In this document: in pieces, positions 1-9,365 of the stretch
Numbering within the stretch: the stretch's first letter is position 1
Layout of the letters: each line of letters starts with the position of its first letter
Assembly (NCBI GenBank): GCA_030824555.1
Contig: JAVBXK010000045.1
Span: forward strand, 1-44,400
Reading direction: 5' to 3'
DNA: 44,400 nucleotides
Origin: a bacterium
GTDB lineage: Bacteria > Pseudomonadota > Gammaproteobacteria > Burkholderiales > Burkholderiaceae_C
Notes under the pieces: generated by a model
What the model saw: only the letters and a program-made list of their open reading frames with translations
Told to the model about the DNA's origin: nothing
Databases searched by the model: none
Program-made: the position numbers and the translations under genes

Positions 1-99
1 TGTCATGGGGCGGGGTTCGGTTTGTGGTGGGCGGTGGGCGGCGCGGGTCGCCAGTCAACTTGTGTCGGTTGATGACGGCAAAGCTTACAGCTTGCTGTG

Positions 100-849
100 T
101 CACAACCCCAGTTGTGTGGGCTCGTCGTTCGGTGGCGTTGGGTGCCCCGCTGGGGTCGAACGGGCCAGCGCCATCCACATGGCAAATGGAAGTTGGGTGA
201 ATGCACGGGCAGGGGCCGGGCGCACTTGCAGCAGTTTGCCGCCATCGCATTCGGCTTGTTCGACGATGACGCCGCAACTGGCAGGCACCTCGTCGGGTTG
301 GGCAATGCCCGCAGCAAGCACGTAGTAGACCTGCTGGGCCAGGCCCAGGTAGGCCTCGCGTTTGGCGGGGTTGCGCAGGTCGCCCATCAGGTCGGCGCGG
401 CTGACCTTGATTTCATGCACCACCGGGGCCAGGTAGGCCTCAACGGTGGTGTGCCGCACGCTGAACACGTCGGGCCGGGCCATGGCCCATTTGCCCGCTG
501 CATCGGCTTCACCGATGCGAACGCGCAGGCTCAGGTCGGTCCAGGCAAAGCGACCTTCGCGGTGCAGCTGCCAGGCCACTTTTTGCACCAGCGCTTCGTG
601 CGCGTCGAGCGCGGCCTGGTTTTGCTGGCGGGCCTGGGCCAGGGCCTGCAGGCCTTCGGGCGTGGGGCGCAGGGTTTCGCGGCCCTGGTCGTCGCGCAGC
701 AGCATCAGGCAACCAGCGGCCAGCAGGTCGATTTCAATCGGGTCATGACAAGGCCACCCGGCCGAGCGGTAGATGTGCCGCAACCGGGTCAGGTGCACAC
801 GGCGCAGCTTGGGTGCGGCGGGCGAGGCGGGTTCAGGTGCCGGTGGCAT
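100..849 (-). CDS. PD-(D/E)XK nuclease-like protein (MmcB-like)
   Basis: A 249-residue protein. The N-terminal ~70 residues look like a small winged-helix-type domain, and the middle carries a restriction-endonuclease-like core: R-P-D at residues 125-127, then H-E-I-K at 145-148 about 20 residues later, the usual PD-(D/E)XK spacing. The stretch after it (VSRADLMGD) resembles the MmcB family of putative DNA-repair endonucleases, which is an inference from motif pattern only. No signal peptide or membrane segment is seen. It lies 53 bp behind the WYL regulator on the same strand, so the two are probably co-transcribed. The ATG at 849 has no clear Shine-Dalgarno. The nuclease fold is moderately likely; the role is unknown. 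Confidence 0.6.
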   Translation of the reverse strand: MPPAPEPASPAAPKLRRVHLTRLRHIYRSAGWPCHDPIEIDLLAAGCLMLLRDDQGRETLRPTPEGLQALAQARQQNQAALDAHEALVQKVAWQLHREGRFAWTDLSLRVRIGEADAAGKWAMARPDVFSVRHTTVEAYLAPVVHEIKVSRADLMGDLRNPAKREAYLGLAQQVYYVLAAGIAQPDEVPASCGVIVEQAECDGGKLLQVRPAPARAFTQLPFAMWMALARSTPAGHPTPPNDEPTQLGL

Positions 850-902
850 GGACGATGCGGGTGAAACAGGTATTCAAGGTGGGTTGCCCAGGCAGCAGCA
901 GC

Positions 903-1871
903 TCAGGCTGCATACGTCGCGCAGGCGGCTTGCAGCGCTGCCAGCGTTTTGCTGCGCAAGCCGGGTGGCGACTCGACCACGCAGTGCGCCCCGTGTCGAA
1001 GAATGTCGCCCAGCAGTTCACGGTCGTCGCTGTAGGGCAGGGTGAGCCGGTAGCTGCCGTCGGGCAGCCACTGGCTGACCTGTTCGGGGTGCCACAACTC
1101 ACCGCTGACCCAGCGCGCCCGTTCGGCGCTGAAGCGCAGCACCGCCAGCCCCACAGGTTCGCCGCTGAAGATGCCGTAGCTGGCTTGTGTGGCATGGCGC
1201 AGGGTGTCGGCGTCCATGTCCAGCGCGGGTTCGTCGGGCAGCACGTGGGCGTGGGTCATGGCATCGACCGCAAAGCTGCGAAACGCGTTGCGCAGGTGGC
1301 ACCAGGCGTCCAGGTACCAGTTGTCGCGGTAGTGCACCAGCTGTTGGGGCGACACGGTGCGTGCCACGGTTTGGTTGGTTTCGCGGTTGTGGTGCGTCAC
1401 GCTCAGGCGCAGGCGGCTCAGGGTGGCCGTGGCCACGGCTTCGAATGCGGCCGGGGGCAGGCGGCGCTGGCCCGCATGCACCAGCCGAATGCGCTCGGTC
1501 AAGCCCACGTTGTCCAGGTCCACGTCGTGCAGCAGGTGGGCCAGCCGTTCTTTCAGTGGCCCCAGCTTATTGGCCAGCACGCCGGGTGCAAAACCGCTCA
1601 GCAGGTGCTGCAGCGTGGCCAGCGCCACCAGTTCATCGGGCGTCAGCCACAGGCCGGGCAGCTCCTTGCGCCCGTGGCCGGGGATCAGCCGGTAGCCGCC
1701 CAACGCACGGTCGTATTGCACCGGGATGTTCAGGCGTTCACGCAGGTTGGCCATGTCGCGCTTCATGGTGGCAATGGAGATGCCCAACGTGGCCATCAGC
1801 TCTTCACTGCTGACGGCGTGGCGGCTGGTCAGCAGGCTTTTGTAGCGGTAAAGGCGGTCGATGTCTTTCAT
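903..1871 (-). CDS. WYL-domain transcriptional regulator (YafY/DeoR type)
   Basis: A 322-residue regulator. Residues 1-60 form an HTH of the HTH_11/DeoR kind (LYRYKSLLTS through LGGYRL). The middle holds a WYL domain with the diagnostic N-W-Y-L-D-A-W, and the C-terminus is WCX-like. The ATG at 1871 is chosen because the open frame further upstream encodes nothing family-like and would run through the palindrome at 1895-1917. That palindrome lies 24 bp upstream and may be its own operator. WYL proteins commonly sense nucleotides or other small ligands, but the ligand here cannot be told. The next gene downstream is the nuclease-like ORF. The family call is strong; the target is unknown. Confidence 0.85.
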   Translation of the reverse strand: MKDIDRLYRYKSLLTSRHAVSSEELMATLGISIATMKRDMANLRERLNIPVQYDRALGGYRLIPGHGRKELPGLWLTPDELVALATLQHLLSGFAPGVLANKLGPLKERLAHLLHDVDLDNVGLTERIRLVHAGQRRLPPAAFEAVATATLSRLRLSVTHHNRETNQTVARTVSPQQLVHYRDNWYLDAWCHLRNAFRSFAVDAMTHAHVLPDEPALDMDADTLRHATQASYGIFSGEPVGLAVLRFSAERARWVSGELWHPEQVSQWLPDGSYRLTLPYSDDRELLGDILRHGAHCVVESPPGLRSKTLAALQAACATYAA

Positions 1872-1894
1872 GGTGTGGCCCAGTGTGCGAGGTG

Positions 1895-1917
1895 TGCGCA
1901 TCAGATTTTGATACGCA
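1895..1917. promoter_or_regulatory. Interrupted palindrome, candidate operator
   Basis: TGCG-C-ATCA, a 5-base spacer, then TGAT-A-CGCA: 9-base arms with one mismatch. It sits between the divergently read WYL regulator and the small ORF at 1959, where an autoregulatory operator would be expected. Binding by the WYL protein is inference. Confidence 0.5.
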
Positions 1918-1958
1918 GGCTGCTTAGCCTTGATGTTCACACCACACAGGAGCACATC

Positions 1959-2129
1959 ATGTTCAAACAATGGATGCAGAAATGGCTGGACAAGGGCCTG
2001 GCCAGCGCGGGCATCGGCACACTGCCCCCCGCACCTTGCCGGGCCACCGGGTTTCACCGTGCGGTGCCCGACTGGCAGGTACCCGCCTACCTGCGCCGCC
2101 GGGTGTCGGGCGACAAGCTGCGGGTGTGA
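1959..2129 (+). CDS. Small hypothetical protein, 56 aa
   Basis: A 56-residue ORF starting MFKQWMQKWLDKGL, with a good Shine-Dalgarno (CAGGAG) about 8 bases before the ATG. The N-terminus could form an amphipathic helix and the C-terminus is basic (YLRRR, DKLRV). No family is recognised. It is divergent from the WYL regulator and shares the palindromic intergenic region with it. It ends 29 bp before the next plus-strand ORF. The evidence is the ribosome binding site and position only. Confidence 0.45.
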   Translation: MFKQWMQKWLDKGLASAGIGTLPPAPCRATGFHRAVPDWQVPAYLRRRVSGDKLRV

Positions 2130-2158
2130 AGGCCAGTCGCCGTGGCGGGCGGTGTGAC

Positions 2159-2473
2159 ATGATGGCCACCACCATGTCCCCAGACAACCAGATCGTCATC
2201 CCGCCGTCGTTCACCGCCGTGTACACCGACCCCGGCAAACACAAGCCCCGCGAGCCATGGGGCCACGTGGCACAGCGTTACGAGCTGTGCGAAGACATGG
2301 CCCAGATGCTGGTCAACCCGGCGGGTGAACAGATGCACAAGCTGGGCATCACCCCCGACGACGTGGCGCACACCTGCGTGCAAGGCCTGTTGAACCCTGA
2401 GAGTGGGGTGTTGCCTGACGAGGCGGTGTGGGTGGGCAAACGGCTGGCCGAGTTGCTGACGCTGGGCGGCTGA
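2159..2473 (+). CDS. Small conserved-looking hypothetical protein, ~104 aa
   Basis: A soluble ORF of 103-104 residues starting at adjacent ATGs (2159 or 2162). Sequence features include DPGKHKPREPWGH, then YELCEDMAQML and a helical C-terminus ending AELLTLGG. The composition is that of a real protein, acidic with regular helices, unlike the shadow frames around it. I recall short Comamonadaceae proteins of similar layout annotated only generically and cannot name a function. It is followed by two consecutive hairpins starting at its stop codon. Confidence 0.55.
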   Translation: MMATTMSPDNQIVIPPSFTAVYTDPGKHKPREPWGHVAQRYELCEDMAQMLVNPAGEQMHKLGITPDDVAHTCVQGLLNPESGVLPDEAVWVGKRLAELLTLGG

Positions 2474-2514
2474 TGCGCCTTTGAGCGCATACCGGCATGC
2501 GCCCCTGAATGCCG
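2473..2514. terminator. Two consecutive hairpins after the 2159 ORF
   Basis: ATGCGC-(6)-GCGCAT at 2473-2490 is immediately followed by CGGCAT-(10)-ATGCCG at 2493-2514. Both stems are perfect, but there is no T-run, so termination is possible rather than shown. The pair overlaps the TGA of the upstream ORF and precedes the FecR-like gene. Confidence 0.35.
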
Positions 2515-2594
2515 TCCACATTGCGCCAGATGGGCTGGAGGGTGGCCTTGCTTCAGATGCGCCGCCAGCGTGTTGTCTCGCATACCATCGCCAG

Positions 2595-3779
2595 ATGAAT
2601 TTTTTGCCTTGGACCTGCACACGGCCCCTCCTGCGCGACACGTGCTGGGGCTGGATGTTGGCCTTTTTGCTGATGCCAACTGTGGCAGGCGCCGCCAACG
2701 AGCGTGCCGGCACCGTGTGGATGGTGAAAGGTCAAATCAAGGCCCACAACCCAACGGGTGCTGACAGGGCGCTGCGGCTGGGCGACGATGTGTCAAATGG
2801 CGACGAACTGTCGTCGTCCGACGAGTCGGAAGCGGTCTTGAAAATGGCTGACGGTGCCATGCTCGCGCTCCGGTCCAATTCTTTGTTCAAAATTGACAAC
2901 GTGAAGCGGCCCGACGAAAGCGGTGCGGCATTTGCACTCTCTTTGTTGCGGGGAGGGCTTCGCATCGTCACCGGCCTGACCAGCAAACGTGCCCCCGATG
3001 CGTACCGTTTGCGCACACCCGTGGCCACCATCGGCATCAGGGGAACCGACCATGAGCCTTACGTGCTGCCCAGCGGCACCAAGGTGGGCAGCAACCCGGC
3101 AGGTACGTACGACAAGGTCAATGCAGGGGCCACCTTTCTGGCGAGCGAACAAGGCGCTACCGATCTTCAACCTGGGCAAGTGGGTTTCGCCCGGGACACC
3201 TCGGAGGGCAATGAAGCACTGCGCCCCCGCGCCATGGCAACCCTGTTGCGCCCATTGATCCTCCGGTACGTGCCTGAATTCTTCAGGCAGGGTGTGTTCG
3301 ATCACGAACTGGCGGCTGCAAACCAAGCCGAAAGCGACATCAGCCCGCAGCGCTGCGATGCCGAGGTGTTGGCCCGCAAATGGTTGGGGGCCTTGGATGG
3401 CGCCGTTGTGGACCGTGAAGCAAATGTGGTTGTGGGCCTGTTTGCCCCGGATGTACAGATCGTGATCAAGCCGCGAACCTCAAAGCAAGCTGAGTCGCCA
3501 AAGGCGTATGCGGTCAGTCGCGATGAGTTCGTGGCGTCGGTCATTCAGTCCGTCAAAGAGCTTGAAGAATTCGAGCAGATTCGCCGCTCGATCCGCGTCG
3601 AACAACCCGACGGCAAGCATGATTGTTCGATGTTGAATGTGTCGAGCGAGGTGCAGGAAACCGGGCGTGCAAGGGGGCAGTTCTACCAGTCCCATTCGTT
3701 GGAAACCTTTGTCTTGCGCAGGGCGGGTGCGGGTTACCAGGCCTCGCTAGCTGAAGTTTGGGCTCTGCCCCCGCGTTGA
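2595..3779 (+). CDS. FecR-domain exported protein with C-terminal NTF2-like region
   Basis: A 394-residue protein. The ATG at 2595 opens a Sec-type signal peptide (hydrophobic stretch WGWMLAFLLMP, likely cleavage after AGA). Residues ~40-160 match a FecR domain: LRLGDDVSNGDEL, LKMADGAMLALRSNS, LRTPVATIGIRGTDHE. The C-terminal ~130 residues (AEVLARKWLGALDG through ASLAEVWALPPR) resemble an NTF2/SnoaL-like fold, which is inference. No sigma factor of the FecI type is beside it, so a classical ferric-citrate signalling role is doubtful; the domain may bind cell-wall or adhesin partners instead. It is convergent with the TonB receptor gene, 36 bp away. Confidence 0.75.
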   Translation: MNFLPWTCTRPLLRDTCWGWMLAFLLMPTVAGAANERAGTVWMVKGQIKAHNPTGADRALRLGDDVSNGDELSSSDESEAVLKMADGAMLALRSNSLFKIDNVKRPDESGAAFALSLLRGGLRIVTGLTSKRAPDAYRLRTPVATIGIRGTDHEPYVLPSGTKVGSNPAGTYDKVNAGATFLASEQGATDLQPGQVGFARDTSEGNEALRPRAMATLLRPLILRYVPEFFRQGVFDHELAAANQAESDISPQRCDAEVLARKWLGALDGAVVDREANVVVGLFAPDVQIVIKPRTSKQAESPKAYAVSRDEFVASVIQSVKELEEFEQIRRSIRVEQPDGKHDCSMLNVSSEVQETGRARGQFYQSHSLETFVLRRAGAGYQASLAEVWALPPR

Positions 3780-3815
3780 CTGAAAAGCGGGCCATTCCTG
3801 CCGTTGCAGCCGCAT

Positions 3816-6167
3816 TCAGAAATCGAACACCAGCGACACGTGCAGGTGTCGGCCGGGCTGGGTGTAGGCATCGGCCACCGGGGTGGCTGCGTCCAGGCCG
3901 CGCACGTCCGACCACAGCCAGTACTTGCGGTTGGTGAGGTTGTACAGGCCCACGTTCAGCCGCATGGCGGGGGTGATGCGCCACTGGCCCAGCACGTCCA
4001 GCGTGGTGGCGGCGGGTGTGGTGATCTGGGTTTTGGGTGCTTTGATCAGGCCGGGGCTGTCGATGTCGTCGGCCGTTTTGGCCGCATGGTGGCGTGCCAC
4101 CGCCTGCACCGACCAGGTGGCCGTGTGCACGTCCAGCCCCACGGTCAATTTGGCGGGCTCGATGGAGTTGAGCGGTTTGCCCGTCAGGCTGTTGGTGCCC
4201 CGCGCCCAGCCGTAGCTCAGTGGCAGGCTCCATTGCCCCCCACCCCATTGGCCCAGCGCCTGGCGGGCCTTCAGCTCGAAACCGTGGATGCGCGCCTTTT
4301 CGGTGTTGACGGTCTGGAAGCGCTTGGGGTCGGCTGCGGTGCCGGTGCCCGACACGAAGCTGTTTTCGACGATGAGGTTGCTGAACTGGCTGGCAAACAC
4401 GGCGGCGTCCACGCTCAGGCTGCCCGTTCGCCCGCGCACGCCCACCTCTACGCTGCGGCTTTTTTCGGGCTTCAGGTCGGGGTTGGGGACGATGACGACC
4501 TGCTCGGCCGCGTTCTCGAAGTAGCCGTTCACCTGGGCTGCATTCGGTGCCCGAAACCCGCCCGCGTATTGGCCGAACACACGCCACCCCGGTGCCACCG
4601 TGTACAGCACACCCAGCTTGGGCGATAACGCCGATCCCGCCAGCGAGCGCGCGGGCAACTTGGCTGGCGGGTAAAAGCCGCCTTGCGACAACACATTGAC
4701 GTTAAAGTGGTCCCAGCGCAATCCGGGTGTGATGTGAATGCTATCGTTTTGCCATTCGCCCTGTGCGTACAGCGCGGTGCCCGACTCCCGCGTGTCGGGG
4801 AAGCGTTTGAGCGGGAACACCTCGGGCGCCAAGGGGTTGATGCCGGTGTACAGGTTGCGCACGTCCATGCGCTGGTGGTCCAGCCCATAGGTCACGGTGC
4901 GCAACCACCCTTGCCCCAGGTCTACCGCGCGCATGGCCTGCACGCTGGCTTGCCAGGTGCGTTCGCTGTACGTGGTGTCGCGTTCGCGGTCGGACAGGGT
5001 GTTGCGGTCTGACCAGCCGGTTTGCCGTGCGTGGGCACGCTGCACACCCAGCAAGGTGTGCACGGTGTCAGCCAGCGCGCTGTTGACGGGCACATTGGCC
5101 TCCCAGGTCAAGCGGTCACGCTCAGCCCTGTTGTGGGCGCGCTCATCCAGAATGGCGCCGGCCATGACCGCCGGGGTGCCGCTCAGCGGCAGGGTGCTGC
5201 GGCTGCTGAGCAGGTTGATGTCAGACCGCTTGCCCACGTGTTCGGCCGTCAGCACGTGCTTTTGTCCGCCGCCAGGCCGGTACACCAGCTTGGCCAGCAG
5301 GGCTTGGTCGGTGTCGTCCTGTGGGTTGGCCGTGGTGCGCCGTGTGTCGGGGGTGTCCACCGTGCCCAGGGTGCTGTGGCCGTGGCCTTGCCTGCCTGAC
5401 GCGGTCACCAGCCAGTCCAGGTCTTCACGCGCTTGGCCGGCCACGGTGCCAGCCAGGGCCAGGCCACGGTTGTCACCCGTCCATGTGGCTGACACCCTGC
5501 CACCCACGGCCTTGCGGCCATCTGCCTGGGTGCGCAAAAAGTCCGCCGGTTCGGGCGTGATGATGTTGACCAGCCCCGCCAGACCGTCGGAGCCATACAG
5601 CGCTGAGGACGGGCCGCGCAGCACCTCGATGCGCTTGACCAGGTCCATGGACACGTAGTCACGCCCAAAGGCGTTGCCACCGAAGATGTAGCTGTGCGGC
5701 ACGCGGATGCCGTCCACCATCATCAGCACCCGGTTGCCACCCAGGCCCCGGATGCTGAAGCCCGCGTTGCCGTCGCGCCCGGTGTTGTTGGCCACGCCCG
5801 TGATGGCAAAGCGCGAGGGGCCACGCGGCACCGACACGTTGGGCAGCGCATCGGCCGCAGCGCGGATGTCGGTCACCAGGCCACGTTCGATGTCGGCCTG
5901 GTTCAGCACGTCGAGCGACATGGGCTGGTCATCACTGAAGGCATCGGCGCGCGACGCGCTGATGACCACCTCGCGCAGGCTGGGTTCGGCGCGGGCCGGT
6001 GCGGTGTCTGCCGCGCTGGCGGGCAGGTGGCTCAGGCACATCAGGGCAATGGCCGTGCTGAGGACATTGCGGCTGGTTGCGATGGGTGTGGGGGTGATGC
6101 GGTGGGCAAGGGGGCATGAACGTGTGCGTTCAGGGGGGCGTGAAGGGGCATGTGAAAGGCGTGTCAT
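3816..6167 (-). CDS. TonB-dependent outer-membrane receptor, haem/haemoglobin type
   Basis: A 783-residue receptor. The ATG at 6167 is followed by a basic region and a signal peptide ending near ASA. A TonB-box-like segment (LREVVISASRAD) comes next, then a plug domain (FSIRGLGGNRVLMMVDG, VLRGPSSALYGSDGLAG), and a 22-strand-type barrel ending in phenylalanine (HVSLVFDF). NPDLKPEKSRSVEVGV and LYNLTNRKYWLWSDV fit the haemoglobin/transferrin/lactoferrin receptor family. The likely substrate is haem or a haem protein, which would suit a locus rich in haem enzymes, but the ligand is inferred. It is divergent from nirS; no TonB/ExbBD or haem ABC transporter is nearby. The exact start is uncertain because the Shine-Dalgarno is weak. 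Confidence 0.85.
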   Translation of the reverse strand: MTRLSHAPSRPPERTRSCPLAHRITPTPIATSRNVLSTAIALMCLSHLPASAADTAPARAEPSLREVVISASRADAFSDDQPMSLDVLNQADIERGLVTDIRAAADALPNVSVPRGPSRFAITGVANNTGRDGNAGFSIRGLGGNRVLMMVDGIRVPHSYIFGGNAFGRDYVSMDLVKRIEVLRGPSSALYGSDGLAGLVNIITPEPADFLRTQADGRKAVGGRVSATWTGDNRGLALAGTVAGQAREDLDWLVTASGRQGHGHSTLGTVDTPDTRRTTANPQDDTDQALLAKLVYRPGGGQKHVLTAEHVGKRSDINLLSSRSTLPLSGTPAVMAGAILDERAHNRAERDRLTWEANVPVNSALADTVHTLLGVQRAHARQTGWSDRNTLSDRERDTTYSERTWQASVQAMRAVDLGQGWLRTVTYGLDHQRMDVRNLYTGINPLAPEVFPLKRFPDTRESGTALYAQGEWQNDSIHITPGLRWDHFNVNVLSQGGFYPPAKLPARSLAGSALSPKLGVLYTVAPGWRVFGQYAGGFRAPNAAQVNGYFENAAEQVVIVPNPDLKPEKSRSVEVGVRGRTGSLSVDAAVFASQFSNLIVENSFVSGTGTAADPKRFQTVNTEKARIHGFELKARQALGQWGGGQWSLPLSYGWARGTNSLTGKPLNSIEPAKLTVGLDVHTATWSVQAVARHHAAKTADDIDSPGLIKAPKTQITTPAATTLDVLGQWRITPAMRLNVGLYNLTNRKYWLWSDVRGLDAATPVADAYTQPGRHLHVSLVFDF

Positions 6168-6427
6168 GGCGTTCCGATGGGGGCAGGTTCGCGCCATTAT
6201 TCGAGCTTGCTGCGGCCCTGGACACCGCATTTCACGCGCCAGTTGATCTGTCGCAGGCGGCGCACAAAAGTCGTGCTGACGCGCCGCTTTCTTATTCCAG
6301 ATTAATGAGGCACCCAGGCCAAAGACCGAGCATGCGATGCAACGCTGCGGCACAGGGCGGCGACGGTCGTCAGAGGCGACCAACCCCATACACCTTGCAT
6401 CGGGCAAGGCCTGAATGGGCTCAATGA

Positions 6428-8155
<1,728 letters not shown>

Positions 8156-8158
<3 letters not shown>

Positions 8159-8320
8159 GAGTCTGAGAGTCTTTTGCTCACGCCCGCTCATCACCCCAAA
8201 ATGCACCCACTCTACGTTGCAAATGCGCGCAATAGCCCGAGCTATGGCTGTGCTTCGCGCCTTGATCGGGCACATTTTGGTGCGTTGCTCGGGCGCACCC
8301 AAAAAACTCTCAGCCTCTGA
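8156..8320. repeat. 165-bp imperfect inverted repeat at the nirS stop codon
   Basis: Aligned without gaps, 8156-8210 and the reverse complement of 8266-8320 match at 39 of 55 positions. The outermost 21 bases match at 17 of 21 (TGAGAGTCTGAGAGTC against TCAGAGGCTGAGAGTT). The centre is another small palindrome, ATAGC-CCGA-GCTAT at 8232-8245. The left end contains the nirS TGA itself. It could be a MITE-like remnant or a long RNA hairpin that protects or ends the nirS transcript. No transposase is present. Confidence 0.65.
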
Positions 8321-8321
8321 C

Positions 8322-9122
8322 GTGTCACCCCTTGCCCGGCTTGGCGGCTTGCCGCCGCGCCTGGGTGCAGCCTGGGCCTGTGCCGCCTGGGTGTGTGCCC
8401 ACGCGGCCAGCGGGTGCGAATGGGCTGCGCAGGTGCCAGCCGAGCATGGGGCGGCGTGTCAGGCGGCTGCGCAGTCAGCCGACGGGCGTTGGCTGGCGGT
8501 AGCCGGTGGCACACCACCGGCGTTGCGCGTGTACGCCATGCAACCGAGTGCCCCTGTGCAGGGCGCGGTTGACCGCGGACCCCCGACACATGTGCTGGCC
8601 GCCACGCACCCCGTGGCCATGCTGACGGGGCAGGTGGCTGCGGGTGTGCATGCCGTGTTCGACTCACCGCGTCGGCGCAGTTTTGTGGTTGCGCTGGATG
8701 GCGTGCCCGAGCTGTGGGAGGTGAACCTGGACCTTGCAGCCGAGCCCATTCACGACGGCTATGTGCACGACTACCGCATGGGCGAGGCCATTGCCAAGCC
8801 TGGCTTTCTGGGTGTGCGCCGCACGCCGCTGCCCCAACCGGTGCGTGTGCTGGGCACCGATGCACCGGGCGCGCACATCTTCACGGTGCCGGTGGACGGG
8901 CCCATGCGCGTCGAGGTGGTCAACCTCGATGTGCGCCGCCCCATTGCCACCTTGGCCGTGCCCAATGGGGTGCAGGTGCAAACCGCGCAGCAGCGTGTGT
9001 GCCAGGGCACACCTGCGGTGGTACTGGGGCTGTTTGCGCAGGGCCAGCCATGGACCGTGACCGCCCGCCCGCCTTGGGTCGAGGTGCGGGGTTGTGGCGA
9101 ATGCGTGGTGTGCAAACAGTAG
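8322..9122 (+). CDS. Haem d1-propeller-like exported protein (short, NirF/NirN-related)
   Basis: The GTG at 8322 gives 266 residues. The open frame extends to 8217, but that part lies in the inverted repeat. The N-terminus looks like a signal peptide (hydrophobic AAWACAAWVCAHA). Propeller-type strands follow: QSADGRWLAVAGG, FVVALDGVPELWEVNLD, VHDYRMGEAIAKPGF, VVNLDVRRPIATLAV. These resemble d1-domain proteins related to NirF and NirN, but the protein is well short of a full ~400-residue propeller and has no CXXCH haem site. The C-terminus is cysteine-rich (CGECVVCKQ). Its position after nirS supports a link to d1 enzyme function or assembly. Function is inferred, and a decayed gene is possible. 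Confidence 0.6.
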   Translation: MSPLARLGGLPPRLGAAWACAAWVCAHAASGCEWAAQVPAEHGAACQAAAQSADGRWLAVAGGTPPALRVYAMQPSAPVQGAVDRGPPTHVLAATHPVAMLTGQVAAGVHAVFDSPRRRSFVVALDGVPELWEVNLDLAAEPIHDGYVHDYRMGEAIAKPGFLGVRRTPLPQPVRVLGTDAPGAHIFTVPVDGPMRVEVVNLDVRRPIATLAVPNGVQVQTAQQRVCQGTPAVVLGLFAQGQPWTVTARPPWVEVRGCGECVVCKQ

Positions 9123-9186
9123 CTTAAAACACAATATAGATAAGCGCTGGAGGCAAAAAAAGCTTGTAACAAAGTGGCGCTGAAAC

Positions 9187-9201
9187 TTGCCAATCTGGCA
9201 A
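9187..9201. promoter_or_regulatory. Perfect palindrome upstream of the ric gene
   Basis: TTGCCA-ATC-TGGCAA, 6-3-6, about 165 bp before the ric/ytfE-like start. It has the symmetry of a dimeric regulator site but does not match the FNR/Dnr consensus. The binding protein is unknown. Confidence 0.35.
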
Positions 9202-9263
9202 CGTCGCATTTTGTTGGCACAGATTAATTTCGCTTCAGCTCGGGGCGTCGCCGGGTGGTGGAT

Positions 9264-9277
9264 TGATTTCAAAATCA
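9264..9277. promoter_or_regulatory. Perfect AT-rich palindrome upstream of the ric gene
   Basis: TGATTT-CA-AAATCA, 14 bases, about 90 bp before the ric/ytfE-like ATG. An AT-rich dyad of this sort could serve a nitrosative-stress regulator such as NsrR or a Crp/Fnr protein, but it is not an exact consensus match. Confidence 0.4.
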
Positions 9278-9365
9278 GTTCACCCCCAACCCGTACCCAT
9301 ACCGAATCATTCCCGGCATGACGCCAGGATTGACGCACGGATTCACCTCTCGACTGGAGCCCCAC

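Noticed and set aside
813-1958. Long plus-strand frame running into the small ORF at 1959
   Set aside because: The part before 1959 is antisense to the WYL gene and has no protein-like features; only the last 56 codons have a ribosome binding site.
6243-6256. FNR-like half site TTGAT-N4-CGCAG upstream of nirS
   Set aside because: Only one half matches; the second half is CGCAG rather than ATCAA. It may be a degenerate Dnr site but cannot be supported.
6393-6408. TTGCATCGGGCAA upstream of nirS as a Dnr site
   Set aside because: The spacing between TTG and CAA is 7, not 8, and the inner bases do not match.
8217-8321. TTG start of the d1-like gene within the inverted repeat
   Set aside because: The encoded residues come from the repeat, and the signal-peptide-like region begins after it.
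9214-9236. Possible sigma-54 promoter (TTGGCACAG...TTTCGC) before the ric gene
   Set aside because: The GG and GC elements are 14 bases apart instead of 10.
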